Source: Phycisphaeraceae bacterium
Lineage (GTDB): Bacteria > Planctomycetota > Phycisphaerae > Phycisphaerales > Phycisphaeraceae
NCBI GenBank assembly: GCA_028280965.1
Contig: JANQKT010000050.1
Span: 1 to 43,609, forward strand
Direction of reading: 5' to 3'
Length of the DNA stretch: 43,609 nucleotides
The position numbers and the translations under genes are program-made. The notes under the pieces were generated by a model, which worked only from the letters and a program-made list of their open reading frames with translations, was not told where the DNA came from and ran no database searches. Shown here in pieces: positions 36,219-43,609 of the stretch (positions are counted from its first letter, which is position 1; each line of letters opens with the position of its first letter).

Positions 36219-39002
36219 TCAACACATAGACCAGGCGCGCCTCCGGCGGGCAGCAAGCAAGCCCCCGAGGCTCATCAGCACAAGGCCGGCAGGTTCGGGT
36301 ACGTTGGCCGCGCCGCCGGGCCCGGTAAACGCGGCGAACGCCAGGCCAAAGTCCGCGTCGTCCGTGTCGTTATCGCCGTCCAGGTCCGCAGCCCGGTTGC
36401 CCGTGGGCACGCCGGGCCCTGAGAACGCGGCAAAGAAGAGGGCGAAGTCCGCGTCGTCCACGTCACCGTCCTGGTCCAAGTCTTCGTGGGCGAAGGCAAC
36501 GACCTGTGTCACCGTATTGAACGTGTCGCCCAGCGAGAGGATCGTCGCACGGATGAGGGCCTCGTCCGCGCCGCCGCCCGACGCCGGGCCGTTGCCGAGC
36601 ACGAAGTCGATGAACTGGCCCTCGGCGATGGTCGTGTCAAAATCGAAGAAGGCCTCGGGCAGGATCGTGCCGGTCGCGTTGACGCTGAAAAACTCGACGC
36701 CGTTGACGTAGATGTAGAAGTCGATGCTGTCCCCGCCGTTGTCCACGAGGTTGCGGACCGAGCCGTGGACGTTGATCAGGCCCACGGACGAGGCGCCTGC
36801 GGTCCAGCGGCTGACGAGGAACTCGCGCTCGGCCGTGCCACCGAGATCATTGCCCGAGGCGTGGAGCGCCAGCTCGCGGAAGCTGGGGCCCTGGGCGCCG
36901 AGGTTGTCCCCGCCGTCCAGGAAGAGGTACTGATCGGAGACCGCGCCGAGGTTGAACGCGTCGTTGCCGGGGTTGAACCCGTTCTCGCCGCCGCCGAAGC
37001 CCTGGTTGCCCGCGTTGCCGACGCCGCCCCAGGTCAGCAGCTGCGTGTCGGTGGGGTTGGTCCGCGTGTCGGCGTTGAAGAAGGTCCACGTGCCATCGCC
37101 GGCCGTGTCGGCGATGTTGTCCGATGTCGCGCCGTTGCTGATCCCGCCTGCGATGTGGCGTTTGAAGTCGGTGGCCATCTCGGCGGCGACATGCATCGAC
37201 GCGGAGCCGGGCGCGCCGTACCAGAAGGTCGCGGCGCCGTGATCGACCTCGCCCTCGCGCCACTTCCAGACCTCGAGGTCGAACTTGAGCGACTGCTCAA
37301 AGGTGATCGCGTCCAGCCCGCGGACCCGGCCGTTCACTGTCAGGCCGTTGGGGTTGTTGCGCTGGCCGGTGGCGATCGGCTGGCTGACGAACGGGGTCTG
37401 GAAGTTCGCCCCGCTACCGAACGAGTAGCCGTAGTAGTCTTCCGCGCCGGTGCCGACGTGCACGGGCGTGGCCGCCGCGCCGTTGCCGTTGGCGTCGAGG
37501 TAGTCGACGTAGACCTTCTCGTCGCCCTCGCCCCACCAGCCGTCGGGGTTCCCCCCGCCGCCGATGTCCCGGTTGCGGACCGAGAGCGTGTCGCCGACGT
37601 AGACCCCGCGCCCGCGGATGTCGATGAAGCGGAAGTCGGCGTCGAGGATGCCTGCGCCGTCGAAGTTGCCCCCGACGGTGATCGCCCGCGTCTCGATGCC
37701 CAGTTCCTCGCGGTAGTCGGCGTGGAAGTGCAGCGAGTCGTTGGTCCAGTCGTAGTCGCCGGCCTTGACTGCCAGATCGACGTTGACCGCCTGGCCGCTC
37801 TCGTTGACCAGGCGGACCTGCGCGTCGTTCTGGTAGGGCATCACCCAGCGCGAGGTCATCGTGCCGTTGGCGGCGACCGAGCGGAAGTAGTCGTCGCCGT
37901 CGTTGTAGGCGTTCGAGTTGTTCTCGCTCCAGCCGTTACCAAAGAACTGGCCCGCCGGGACGCGCGCGGTCCTCTGCCCGTCGAAAGTCAACTCGACAAA
38001 CGTGCCGGCGAGCGCCGCGGCCTGCTGGGCGCCGGTCCCGCCGTTGAACTTCAGCGTGATCTCGCGGATCGCCTGGCCGTTTTCAGCGCCCGGCGGCGCG
38101 GTGTAATTGCGCGTCAGCGATGCGCCGTTGCCGATGGCCTGGTTGTTCAGGGTGTCGGTCGCGCCGATGTGCCCGTTGACCACGTTGTTGGTCAGCCGGG
38201 TGTTCGCGGTGGCGAGCTGGCCGGCGTAGGTCGTGGTCGTGCCGGGGGCGAAGTCCTCGACGACCGTGCCCGGCCCGTAGGCGCGGTAGTTGATGTTGTA
38301 CCAGGTCGAGGTGTTGCGGAACTGGTCGAAGCTCCCGCTGCCGGTGGCCTGGTGCTGGGCGAGCAGGCTGGGGTAATCGACGCCGTCGCGCCGGTGGTTG
38401 GACGGGCCGTCCCAGGTGACCTTCACGCCGTGCTGGTAGGTGATGGGCCCGTAGGAGTTGCCGCCGACGTTGGGCGTGATGAAGCTGAAGTTGTCGCCGA
38501 AGCCCAGCGTGTTGCCCTGGCCGTTGCGGCCGACAAAGTTGTTGGCGGTGGTCGTCACATCAGGGGTCTGGGAGAAATTGCCCTGGCTGTCGGCCAGGTA
38601 GATCCGGATGTTGTTGTCCAGCAGGCCGCCATTGAGTGCCGTGGTCCACCAGCGTGTGATGGCGCCGGGCCCGATGTGTTCGAAGTTGACCAATTCCGTC
38701 CGGCCGTTGTTGGTCTCAAAACGCTCCCAGTTGCTGAAGTCCGCGTTCAGCCCGCCCCACGGACGACCCAGCGGGGAGGTGATGCTCGGGTCGCCGTTGC
38801 GCTGGTCGTGGCTGGACGACTGCAAGAGCTTGTACGAGCCCGTGCCGGTCGGGAAAACGGTCAACGTATCACGATCGCCCAACTCATCGGCAAGCGAGCC
38901 GACCGTGACGGCCTGACCCCACACGGCAGGTGCCAACGCAGCGACCAGCACGGCCGTGGGAACTCGTGGCGATCTTGCAGAGAGCAAGTCGGCAACGTTC
39001 AT
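36219..39002 (-). CDS. DUF2961 (GH172) glycoside hydrolase with dockerin-like module and PEP-CTERM tail
   Basis: 927 residues. Signal peptide ~12-30. DUF2961 region ~60-680: HIGPGAITRWWTT near 109-121, WWGEGDEKVYVDYLD (489-503) and GTGAEDYYGYSFG (517-529), whose Glu residues lie where GH172 catalytic carboxylates are expected. GH172 members include difructose-anhydride-forming/hydrolysing fructofuranosidases and D-arabinofuranosidases (family knowledge). A beta-rich domain (~730-838; IYVNGVEFFSV) follows, then a dockerin-like pair of calcium loops (841-899; DLDQDGDVDDADF and DLDGDNDTDDADF), then a PEP-CTERM tail (VPEPAGLVLMSLGGLLAARRRRA) with an odd extra WSMC. The downstream end of a minus-strand gene series. 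A Shine-Dalgarno-like AGGGAAGGAAG precedes the ATG. Confidence 0.88.
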   Translation of the reverse strand: MNVADLLSARSPRVPTAVLVAALAPAVWGQAVTVGSLADELGDRDTLTVFPTGTGSYKLLQSSSHDQRNGDPSITSPLGRPWGGLNADFSNWERFETNNGRTELVNFEHIGPGAITRWWTTALNGGLLDNNIRIYLADSQGNFSQTPDVTTTANNFVGRNGQGNTLGFGDNFSFITPNVGGNSYGPITYQHGVKVTWDGPSNHRRDGVDYPSLLAQHQATGSGSFDQFRNTSTWYNINYRAYGPGTVVEDFAPGTTTTYAGQLATANTRLTNNVVNGHIGATDTLNNQAIGNGASLTRNYTAPPGAENGQAIREITLKFNGGTGAQQAAALAGTFVELTFDGQRTARVPAGQFFGNGWSENNSNAYNDGDDYFRSVAANGTMTSRWVMPYQNDAQVRLVNESGQAVNVDLAVKAGDYDWTNDSLHFHADYREELGIETRAITVGGNFDGAGILDADFRFIDIRGRGVYVGDTLSVRNRDIGGGGNPDGWWGEGDEKVYVDYLDANGNGAAATPVHVGTGAEDYYGYSFGSGANFQTPFVSQPIATGQRNNPNGLTVNGRVRGLDAITFEQSLKFDLEVWKWREGEVDHGAATFWYGAPGSASMHVAAEMATDFKRHIAGGISNGATSDNIADTAGDGTWTFFNADTRTNPTDTQLLTWGGVGNAGNQGFGGGENGFNPGNDAFNLGAVSDQYLFLDGGDNLGAQGPSFRELALHASGNDLGGTAEREFLVSRWTAGASSVGLINVHGSVRNLVDNGGDSIDFYIYVNGVEFFSVNATGTILPEAFFDFDTTIAEGQFIDFVLGNGPASGGGADEALIRATILSLGDTFNTVTQVVAFAHEDLDQDGDVDDADFALFFAAFSGPGVPTGNRAADLDGDNDTDDADFGLAFAAFTGPGGAANVPEPAGLVLMSLGGLLAARRRRAWSMC

Positions 39003-39140
39003 AGTTAATCTTCCTTCCCTTCTATGACAGGCTCAGCACACTCCCAATACAGCCAAGACCCTGTTGCAGGGCGATAGCGCCAAGCCTCTGGCTTGCAAAC
39101 CATGGCATAGAAATAGTGAAAAGCTACGATCGGTAAGGTT

Positions 39141-39932
39141 TTACTGCCCTAGAAAGCGTAAGTGGCGCGGGTCCTCCTCCGGGTGGCCCCAGAGGAACCC
39201 CCATCGGAAACTGCCCCGATAGGTGACAACCACCTCGAAGTCAGCCGTGCCCTCGACGTACGGGGTCCACGAAACCGACCCATCGACATAACCCGAGAAC
39301 AGGCCTTCCGGGGCGGCTTCGCTTGCCACATCGCCTGTGTTCGTGAAATCGGAACCACCTATTCGGCCGGACGCGAGGTGGGCCGCGTGCTGCCAGCCGC
39401 CGGGCCTTGTCTCTGCCATATCCGTGAACAAGGGCGTGTCCCCCGGTGCATCCAGATCCTCGGGCAGAGGCGTGCTGCCGAAGAAACGTGCGCCTTCTTT
39501 GTAATTGCCGTAGTACGAATATCCCCAGAGGAAGATACGCCGGTCAACATTAGGCCAGGCGTTCTCGATCGAGTGGAGGCCGCCCTCATATGACGGGCAG
39601 TACAGCGCCGGGCTGCTTGTCTCGGCGGTGTAGCCATCGAGGTAATCCTCAAAGTAGCCCGTATCATCAAAATCCGGTCGAGCTGCGGCCGTGTTAGCGG
39701 CCATCTGCGGTGGCAAACGCAATTTCCGCTCAACGAAATCATCCTTGTTCTCGATCGCCATGGCCGTCACGCTCACCACGAGTTGGCGTTGGTTGCTGCT
39801 GCACTGCGCCCGACGGGCGGCCTCGATCGCCCGTGAAAGCGCCGGCAGCAGGATCGCGATCAGCAAGGCGATGATCGAGATGACGACGAGCAGTTCGATC
39901 AAGGTAAACGCGCGGGGTCGGGGGGTGTTCAT
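39141..39932 (-). CDS. Pseudopilin with type IV prepilin N-terminus
   Basis: 263 residues. The N-terminus [27 protein letters not shown] is a class III signal: FTLIE with Glu at +5, then a 20-residue helix. The residue before the cleavage site is Ala, not the usual Gly. The C-terminal domain has planctomycete pseudopilin features (short H-X9-type headgroup): [31 protein letters not shown], and [12 protein letters not shown]. Such lone pseudopilins are abundant in planctomycetes and are thought to join type II secretion-like pseudopili. It lies between two PEP-CTERM genes on the same strand, 90 bp after the 325-residue protein gene. Confidence 0.88.
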   Translation of the reverse strand: MNTPRPRAFTLIELLVVISIIALLIAILLPALSRAIEAARRAQCSSNQRQLVVSVTAMAIENKDDFVERKLRLPPQMAANTAAARPDFDDTGYFEDYLDGYTAETSSPALYCPSYEGGLHSIENAWPNVDRRIFLWGYSYYGNYKEGARFFGSTPLPEDLDAPGDTPLFTDMAETRPGGWQHAAHLASGRIGGSDFTNTGDVASEAAPEGLFSGYVDGSVSWTPYVEGTADFEVVVTYRGSFRWGFLWGHPEEDPRHLRFLGQ

Positions 39933-39965
39933 GGGCTGGCTCCAGAATAATTCTTCGCAAAGGCT

Positions 39966-39996
39966 AAAAACCCAACCGCCGTCATTACACGACGGC
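39966..39996 (-). terminator. Terminator-like hairpin after the dockerin/PEP-CTERM gene
   Basis: gccgtc (39978-39983) and gacggc (39991-39996) pair around a 7-base loop; on the minus strand the stem is followed by GGTTGGGTTTTT. It lies 26 bp past the stop of the upstream gene. The loop read on the gene strand begins GTGT, like the leader hairpins of the two PEP-CTERM genes upstream, so it may instead be a leader element of the pseudopilin gene. Confidence 0.5.
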
Positions 39997-40021
39997 CGGG
40001 CGAAGGAGGATCAAATCCAAT

Positions 40022-40999
40022 TTATGCACGCCGACGGCGGGCGATCAGCAGGCCGCCGAGGCCCATCAGCGCGAGGCTGGTCGGCTCGGGCACCGAAGCG
40101 GCCGCGCCGCCCGGGCCGGTAAAGGCCGCGAACGCCAGGCCGAAGTCCGCGTCGTCGGTGTCGGTGTCGCCGTCCAGGTCGGCCGCCGGGTTGCCGGTCG
40201 GCACGCCGGGGCCGGAGAACGCGGCGAAGAAGAGCGCGAAGTCCGCGTCATCCACATCACCATCCAGGTCCAGGTCGGCGGGGTCGAGGGCGACGGCGCC
40301 GATCTCGATCGTTGCCTGGATCGCGGTCTCGTCGGCGAAGAACGTCTCGTTCGAATCAACCACGAAGTCGATCGTGTCGCCCACGGCGAGGGTTGCCAAA
40401 ATACTGAACGTGCCGTCGGCCTGCGAGAGCTGGCTGATGTTGCCGTCCGTGCCCGCCGGGTCGGCGCCGTCAACGGAAAACAGCAGGGTGTTGTTCTGGT
40501 AGATGAAGACCGAGACCGCGTCTTCCAACTCGTCCGAGCCGTCGCCACCCGCTAGGTTGCGGAAGCTGCCGGCGATCGTCGCGTCGGTGCCGGTGGTCAG
40601 GTCCGCCGCGGTGATCGTCCGGCGGACGATCACCGAGGTGTTGGGGTCGTCGCCCAGGCCGAAGACCGAGCCGTCCCCGCTGGGGTGTACCGTCAGGTCG
40701 ACGCCGAGCGTGGTTATGTTGTTGTCCGCATCGAAGATACCGCCCGCGTCGTCGGCGACGGCGTTGATACCCATGAACCCGATGGACCCGAAGCCGATCG
40801 CGCCGAGGTTACCGACCGCGGTGTCCTCGAACAGGGGCAACTCTGTTCCGCCGTTCGGGGCGTCGGATTCCAGGTACGCATAGTTAGCGGGCAGCGTCAG
40901 GTCATCGACGTAATCCGCCGCCAGGTCGGCGATGACTACGCCGCGCGCGGGCAAGGTGACGAGCCCCGCACCAACTATAGCCAGGGTTGCAAACTTCAT
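40022..40999 (-). CDS. PEP-CTERM protein with dockerin-like module
   Basis: 325 residues. Signal peptide MKFATLAIVGAGLVTLPARG; beta-rich domain ~25-240 containing GSFRNLAGGDGSDE...VFIYQNNTLLFSVDGAD and DTIDFVVDSNE, which is recognisably related to the domain before the dockerin-like module of the GH172 protein; dockerin-like pair 242-300 (DLDLDGDVDDADF and DLDGDTDTDDADF); PEP-CTERM tail VPEPTSLALMGLGGLLIARRRRA. No enzyme motif seen, so it may be a binding or scaffold protein. The ATG at 40999 is chosen for its GGAGGT seven bases upstream and its signal peptide. Confidence 0.85.
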   Translation of the reverse strand: MKFATLAIVGAGLVTLPARGVVIADLAADYVDDLTLPANYAYLESDAPNGGTELPLFEDTAVGNLGAIGFGSIGFMGINAVADDAGGIFDADNNITTLGVDLTVHPSGDGSVFGLGDDPNTSVIVRRTITAADLTTGTDATIAGSFRNLAGGDGSDELEDAVSVFIYQNNTLLFSVDGADPAGTDGNISQLSQADGTFSILATLAVGDTIDFVVDSNETFFADETAIQATIEIGAVALDPADLDLDGDVDDADFALFFAAFSGPGVPTGNPAADLDGDTDTDDADFGLAFAAFTGPGGAAASVPEPTSLALMGLGGLLIARRRRA

Positions 41000-41015
41000 C
41001 TTTGATACCTCCATA

Positions 41016-41055
41016 CAGAACACAGTGGGAGAAATGTCGACGGGAACACCCCATC
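41016..41055 (-). promoter_or_regulatory. Leader hairpin with GTGTT loop plus GTTCTG box, copy 1
   Basis: On the minus strand a 6-bp stem GATGGG/CCCGTC (one wobble) closes the loop GTGTT (41039-41055), followed after 17 bases by GTTCTG (41016-41021) and, 16 bases later, the ATG of the 325-residue PEP-CTERM gene. The same elements with the same 17-base spacing occur at 41820-41859. Confidence 0.55.
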
Positions 41056-41117
41056 GCGCTTCGTGGCCGGCTGTCGGCCGGCTGAATAGGGACGCCCTAC
41101 GGGGCCCAGGAAAGGCC

Positions 41118-41143
41118 TCACCCTTGACTTATGAAGAGGGTGA
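41118..41143 (-). terminator. Hairpin after the 215-residue PEP-CTERM gene
   Basis: tcaccct (41118-41124) and agggtga (41137-41143) form a perfect 7-bp stem with a 12-base loop, 18 bp after the stop on the minus strand. The following T-content is weak (GGCCTTTCC). Confidence 0.4.
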
Positions 41144-41161
41144 AGCGAAAGAGAAACAGAA

Positions 41162-41809
41162 TTACCCGCGGCGCCGGTGCGCGACCAAAAGGCCGGCCAG
41201 GCCGAGCAGCGCCAGGGAGTTCGGCTCGGGGACGAACGGCGTGTCGCCTTCGGTGAACAAAACAATGTCCCCAACGGTGGTCCCGGGGCCCGTAATCGCA
41301 CGGACATGCGTCACGGCGTCCAGGTCCGCCGTGGTCAGGCCGCCGGAGAGCGTGGCGGTGTTGTTGGCCTCGGTCTGGCCGAGGTCCGGCGTGACATAGA
41401 GGTTGTAGGTGTTGTCGCCATCGGTCGCACCACGCGTCGCGGCGAGCACCAGAACGGTGGGGTCACCGGTCAACGCCGGCGCGCCCGAGGTCCCCTGGTT
41501 GACGCCGCCGGCCGTAAAGATCGCCCAGGGCGTACCGGGGCCGAAGCCATCGCCGACAAAGACCTGCTCACCCACAAAGCCGCCGGTGCCGAATTCACCG
41601 ATATCGATGCCCAGGCCCGTGACGGTGCCGCCGTTGTCCGCGCCCGTGAGGGTGAACTGGAAGTAGTACGTCTCGCCAACATCCCAGCCGCTCACATCGA
41701 TCGCGACGGTGTTGGTGTCCGGCAGGACACCCGGGTTCACATTGACAACCGCTGCCTGCGCGGCGCCCACGGCCATTGCCGCAATCAGTCCAAGAGTCAT
41801 ACATTTCAT
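41162..41809 (-). CDS. PEP-CTERM sorting domain protein
   Basis: 215 residues. Signal peptide MKCMTLGLIAAMAVGAAQA; mature domain beta-rich (VAIDVSGWDVGETYYFQFTLTGADNGGTVTGLGIDIGEFG; VLVLAATRGATDGDNTYNLYVTP); PEP-CTERM tail VPEPNSLALLGLAGLLVAHRRRG. It lacks the dockerin-like module of its neighbour. ATG 41809 is preferred over the longer frame because of the signal peptide and GGAG eight bases upstream. Second gene after the FecR/LamG regulator, separated by 89 bp that contain the GTGTT-loop hairpin. Confidence 0.82.
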   Translation of the reverse strand: MKCMTLGLIAAMAVGAAQAAVVNVNPGVLPDTNTVAIDVSGWDVGETYYFQFTLTGADNGGTVTGLGIDIGEFGTGGFVGEQVFVGDGFGPGTPWAIFTAGGVNQGTSGAPALTGDPTVLVLAATRGATDGDNTYNLYVTPDLGQTEANNTATLSGGLTTADLDAVTHVRAITGPGTTVGDIVLFTEGDTPFVPEPNSLALLGLAGLLVAHRRRG

Positions 41810-41819
41810 TTCAATTCTC

Positions 41820-41859
41820 CAGAACAATGAAAGATGAAGTCGGGCAGGAACACCCTGCC
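41820..41859 (-). promoter_or_regulatory. Leader hairpin with GTGTT loop plus GTTCTG box, copy 2
   Basis: On the minus strand GGCAGG-GTGTT-CCTGCC (perfect 6-bp stem, 41843-41859) is followed after 17 bases by GTTCTG (41820-41825) and ten bases later by the ATG of the 215-residue PEP-CTERM gene. Stem bases differ from copy 1 at paired positions while the loop is identical. Confidence 0.55.
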
Positions 41860-41898
41860 ACAATCAATGGCTGCATATACAGCCCCCAAAATGCCAAA

Positions 41899-43605
41899 CT
41901 AGTCCGCAGCTTCACCCGCCACGGGTATGCCTGCTGCATACAAATCAACAACCTCCTGGGCCGACAACGCCCGGGACAGGATGGCCACATCGTCAAGCCG
42001 GCCGTGCAGACCCATGTCGTCAGGAAAATCGGTGTCGCCCGACGGTTCGTGATCTTGCAAACGCCCGCCCAAGAGCAGGGGCTGGTTCACCTTCGGCAGG
42101 GGCGAACGCGCCGCGGGGTAGCGGTTGCTGTCCACCAGGACGCCGTTGCGATAGAGCTCCACCTCGCCGCCGGCCCGCATGACCAACGTGACATGAACCC
42201 AGCCGTCGTCGGCGGTCGTGGACGAGCCAGTCCGCCACTCGTGCAGCACATCAAAATCAAACCGGGAACCGTCGGCCGAGCCGTGGGCCTGCAGGCCCGG
42301 CCGTGGCGACAGGACCGGGGCACCCGTAGAGAGGGGTGAAGCCCCGTACGGCCGACATCGCAGACCCAGGTGGAAGCCGAAGCGGTCCCCCTGCTCCGCG
42401 TCATCGTTCCACTGGGTCGCGATCATGTGCCAGCCGGTGTCGCTGGTGGTCCGCACCCACGCGGCGAGGGTCATGGCCGTGATCCGCTCGGCGGCCTCGG
42501 GCCAGTCCTCAATATAAAGCGCCTGAGATTGATCGCGGTTGAATGACAACGCCCCCGCCTGATCGAAGCGGGCAACGGCTTGGGTCGGCCGGGTCTGCAC
42601 CGTCCCGTCACCGAGCCTCGCGTCGAGACGGCCGGCGGTCGCGGCGGATTGGTTCAAGGCCACGCCACCGACCAGCGTGTCGGGCTCGAAGGTGTAGTAC
42701 GCCAGCAGGCTCGCGTCCCGCCGGAGCTGGTAGCTGTGCGCCAGCCAGCGCGCGTGCGGGTCGTTCTCCCGGTTCTGCCGGGCCTGGTACTCGTCCTGGC
42801 GTGTAAACAGCAGCGGCTCAAACGCGACCGGCTGAACGAGCGAGTCAACCGCGACGGCCGCCGCCTGATGCGCTCTCAACTCGACCGCGCCGGTCCCGTC
42901 GGTTTGCGCCAGCGTGATCAGGCCGGTGTAGGTCTGGGCGCGGGTCGTGCCGTCGGGCTCGATCGACAGGCCGAACTCGGTGCCGTAATCAACAACCTCG
43001 CCGGTGGGCGTGTTGACCGTGAAGCCCTTGGCGGCGTCGGGGACGGTCGCGGTCAGCCGGCCGGCGGCGAGACGCATCCGGTTCTCGCCTGTCGGCTCGA
43101 ACGCCGCGGGGCCCTCGATCAGAAGCACTGCGCCGCTTTCGAAGACGACCTCCGCAAGGCCCGATTGCAGTTCCAGCGTCTCGCCGGACCGTAACACGCC
43201 GGACGCAACGCGTTGCGGGTCCGACCAGCGGGCGTCCACCGAGCTGCGCAGCTCGGCGACCGCCGGCATCACCTGCGGATCTTGCACAACCGGCCCCGGT
43301 GTCGTCTGCGTCGGCGTGTCGTCGGGCTGGCCGATACGGACTACCAGCGTCACCATGAGCGCGATCACCGCGGCGAGCGCGAGCCAGGCCACGGGCTTGG
43401 GGATAATCAGCGGGCGGTAGATTTCCGGCTCGGGCTGCGCCGGTGCGCGCCGGTCCGGGGGCCGGGGCAACAACTGGGCGGTGCGATCGACCGGCGCCAG
43501 ATCCTGTGAGACATCCAGGTCCGAGAGCAGTGCCAGGAAATCGTCGGACCGCGCGCTGTCAGAGAAATCAAACCGCTGCGCACCGGGGCCGAAGACCTCG
43601 CGCAT
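41899..43605 (-). CDS. FecR-domain, LamG-domain membrane regulator (5' end at window edge)
   Basis: 568 residues from ATG 43605. Cytoplasmic N-terminus (~1-70), transmembrane helix ~72-93 (PVAWLALAAVIALMVTLVVRI), FecR-type domain ~115-255 (SGVLRSGETLELQSGLAEVVFESGAVLLIEGPAAFE; RLTATVPDAAKGFTVNTPTGEVVDYGTEFGL), and a LamG/concanavalin-like domain ~300-555 (LLAYYTFEPDTLVGGVALNQSA; ITAMTLAAWVRTTSDTGWHMI; LHGRLDDVAILSRALSAQEV). This architecture is common in planctomycetes as the partner of an ECF sigma factor. The bases before the ATG read TGATG, so a preceding sigma gene could end here with the usual one-base overlap, but it lies outside the window. The gene may also extend further 5'. Confidence 0.82.
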   Translation of the reverse strand: MREVFGPGAQRFDFSDSARSDDFLALLSDLDVSQDLAPVDRTAQLLPRPPDRRAPAQPEPEIYRPLIIPKPVAWLALAAVIALMVTLVVRIGQPDDTPTQTTPGPVVQDPQVMPAVAELRSSVDARWSDPQRVASGVLRSGETLELQSGLAEVVFESGAVLLIEGPAAFEPTGENRMRLAAGRLTATVPDAAKGFTVNTPTGEVVDYGTEFGLSIEPDGTTRAQTYTGLITLAQTDGTGAVELRAHQAAAVAVDSLVQPVAFEPLLFTRQDEYQARQNRENDPHARWLAHSYQLRRDASLLAYYTFEPDTLVGGVALNQSAATAGRLDARLGDGTVQTRPTQAVARFDQAGALSFNRDQSQALYIEDWPEAAERITAMTLAAWVRTTSDTGWHMIATQWNDDAEQGDRFGFHLGLRCRPYGASPLSTGAPVLSPRPGLQAHGSADGSRFDFDVLHEWRTGSSTTADDGWVHVTLVMRAGGEVELYRNGVLVDSNRYPAARSPLPKVNQPLLLGGRLQDHEPSGDTDFPDDMGLHGRLDDVAILSRALSAQEVVDLYAAGIPVAGEAAD

Positions 43606-43609
43606 CACC

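Noticed and set aside
36486..39008. 840-codon plus-strand open frame opposite the GH172 gene
   Set aside because: Composition is Val/Ala/Asp/Arg-rich without any domain; it is the antisense shadow of a high-GC gene whose minus-strand product has signal, GH172, dockerin-like and PEP-CTERM parts.
41843..41859. Sigma-54 promoter before the 215-residue PEP-CTERM gene
   Set aside because: TGGCA is present, but the GC of the minus-12 element is two bases too far; the palindrome and GTGTT loop explain the sequence better.

Overview
The window looks like a contig from a high-GC member of the Planctomycetota, most likely class Phycisphaerae. Evidence seen: four proteins ending in PEP-CTERM sorting tails (VPEP, hydrophobic stretch, Arg cluster), two of them carrying a dockerin-like paired calcium-loop module; a FecR/LamG membrane regulator typical of planctomycetes; a lone pseudopilin; several TTG/GTG starts; and strong third-position G/C. 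No tRNA, rRNA, CRISPR array, transposase or phage gene was recognised. Assignment to class is inference from gene content.

Layout. 1-381: contig end with a 93-bp near-perfect inverted repeat (probably a fold-back artefact) and the C-terminus of a sialate O-acetylesterase. 0.4-2.6 kb: glycogen debranching enzyme. 2.6-5.0 kb (minus): ECF sigma factor, membrane anti-sigma-like protein and secreted PDZ protein, ended by a clear terminator. 5.2-11.2 kb: housekeeping mix: holB, an OB-fold lipoprotein, ferredoxin-NADP reductase, a small membrane protein, a methyltransferase, and ruvC / STAS protein / GspE-PilB-type ATPase on the minus strand. 11.3-16.3 kb: both subunits of a type IIA topoisomerase with a small lipoprotein between them. 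16.6-19.0 kb: CHASE hybrid histidine kinase. 19.2-24.8 kb (minus): valS, serB, ffh. 25.0-28.5 kb: DUF501 gene with an unknown partner, an OB-like protein, UDP-glucuronate decarboxylase, ICMT-like methyltransferase. 28.5-31.5 kb (minus): alpha/beta-hydrolase lipoprotein, acyltransferase 3, small membrane protein, DUF2959 lipoprotein. 31.7-35.3 kb (plus): PilZ-PAS-GGDEF-EAL protein and a galactokinase-family gene. 35.5-43.6 kb: accessory surface/carbohydrate locus.

The last 8 kb is the part most likely to be new biology. Five minus-strand genes run FecR/LamG regulator, PEP-CTERM protein, PEP-CTERM protein with dockerin-like module, pseudopilin, and a 927-residue DUF2961/GH172 enzyme that also has a dockerin-like module and a PEP-CTERM tail. 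A further PEP-CTERM gene faces them. The GH172 protein and the 325-residue protein share a beta-rich domain plus an almost identical dockerin-like module whose DNA differs mainly at synonymous sites. Leaders of two of the PEP-CTERM genes share a hairpin with the same GTGTT loop but covarying stems, followed at the same distance by GTTCTG. I infer a surface-anchored glycan-degrading system under sigma/FecR control.

A second window-wide pattern is a minus-10-like hexamer (TACAAT, TACCAT, TAAACT) placed only 6-8 nt before the start codon of at least five genes, which predicts leaderless or nearly leaderless mRNAs. Small palindromic repeats of one family are scattered between genes.
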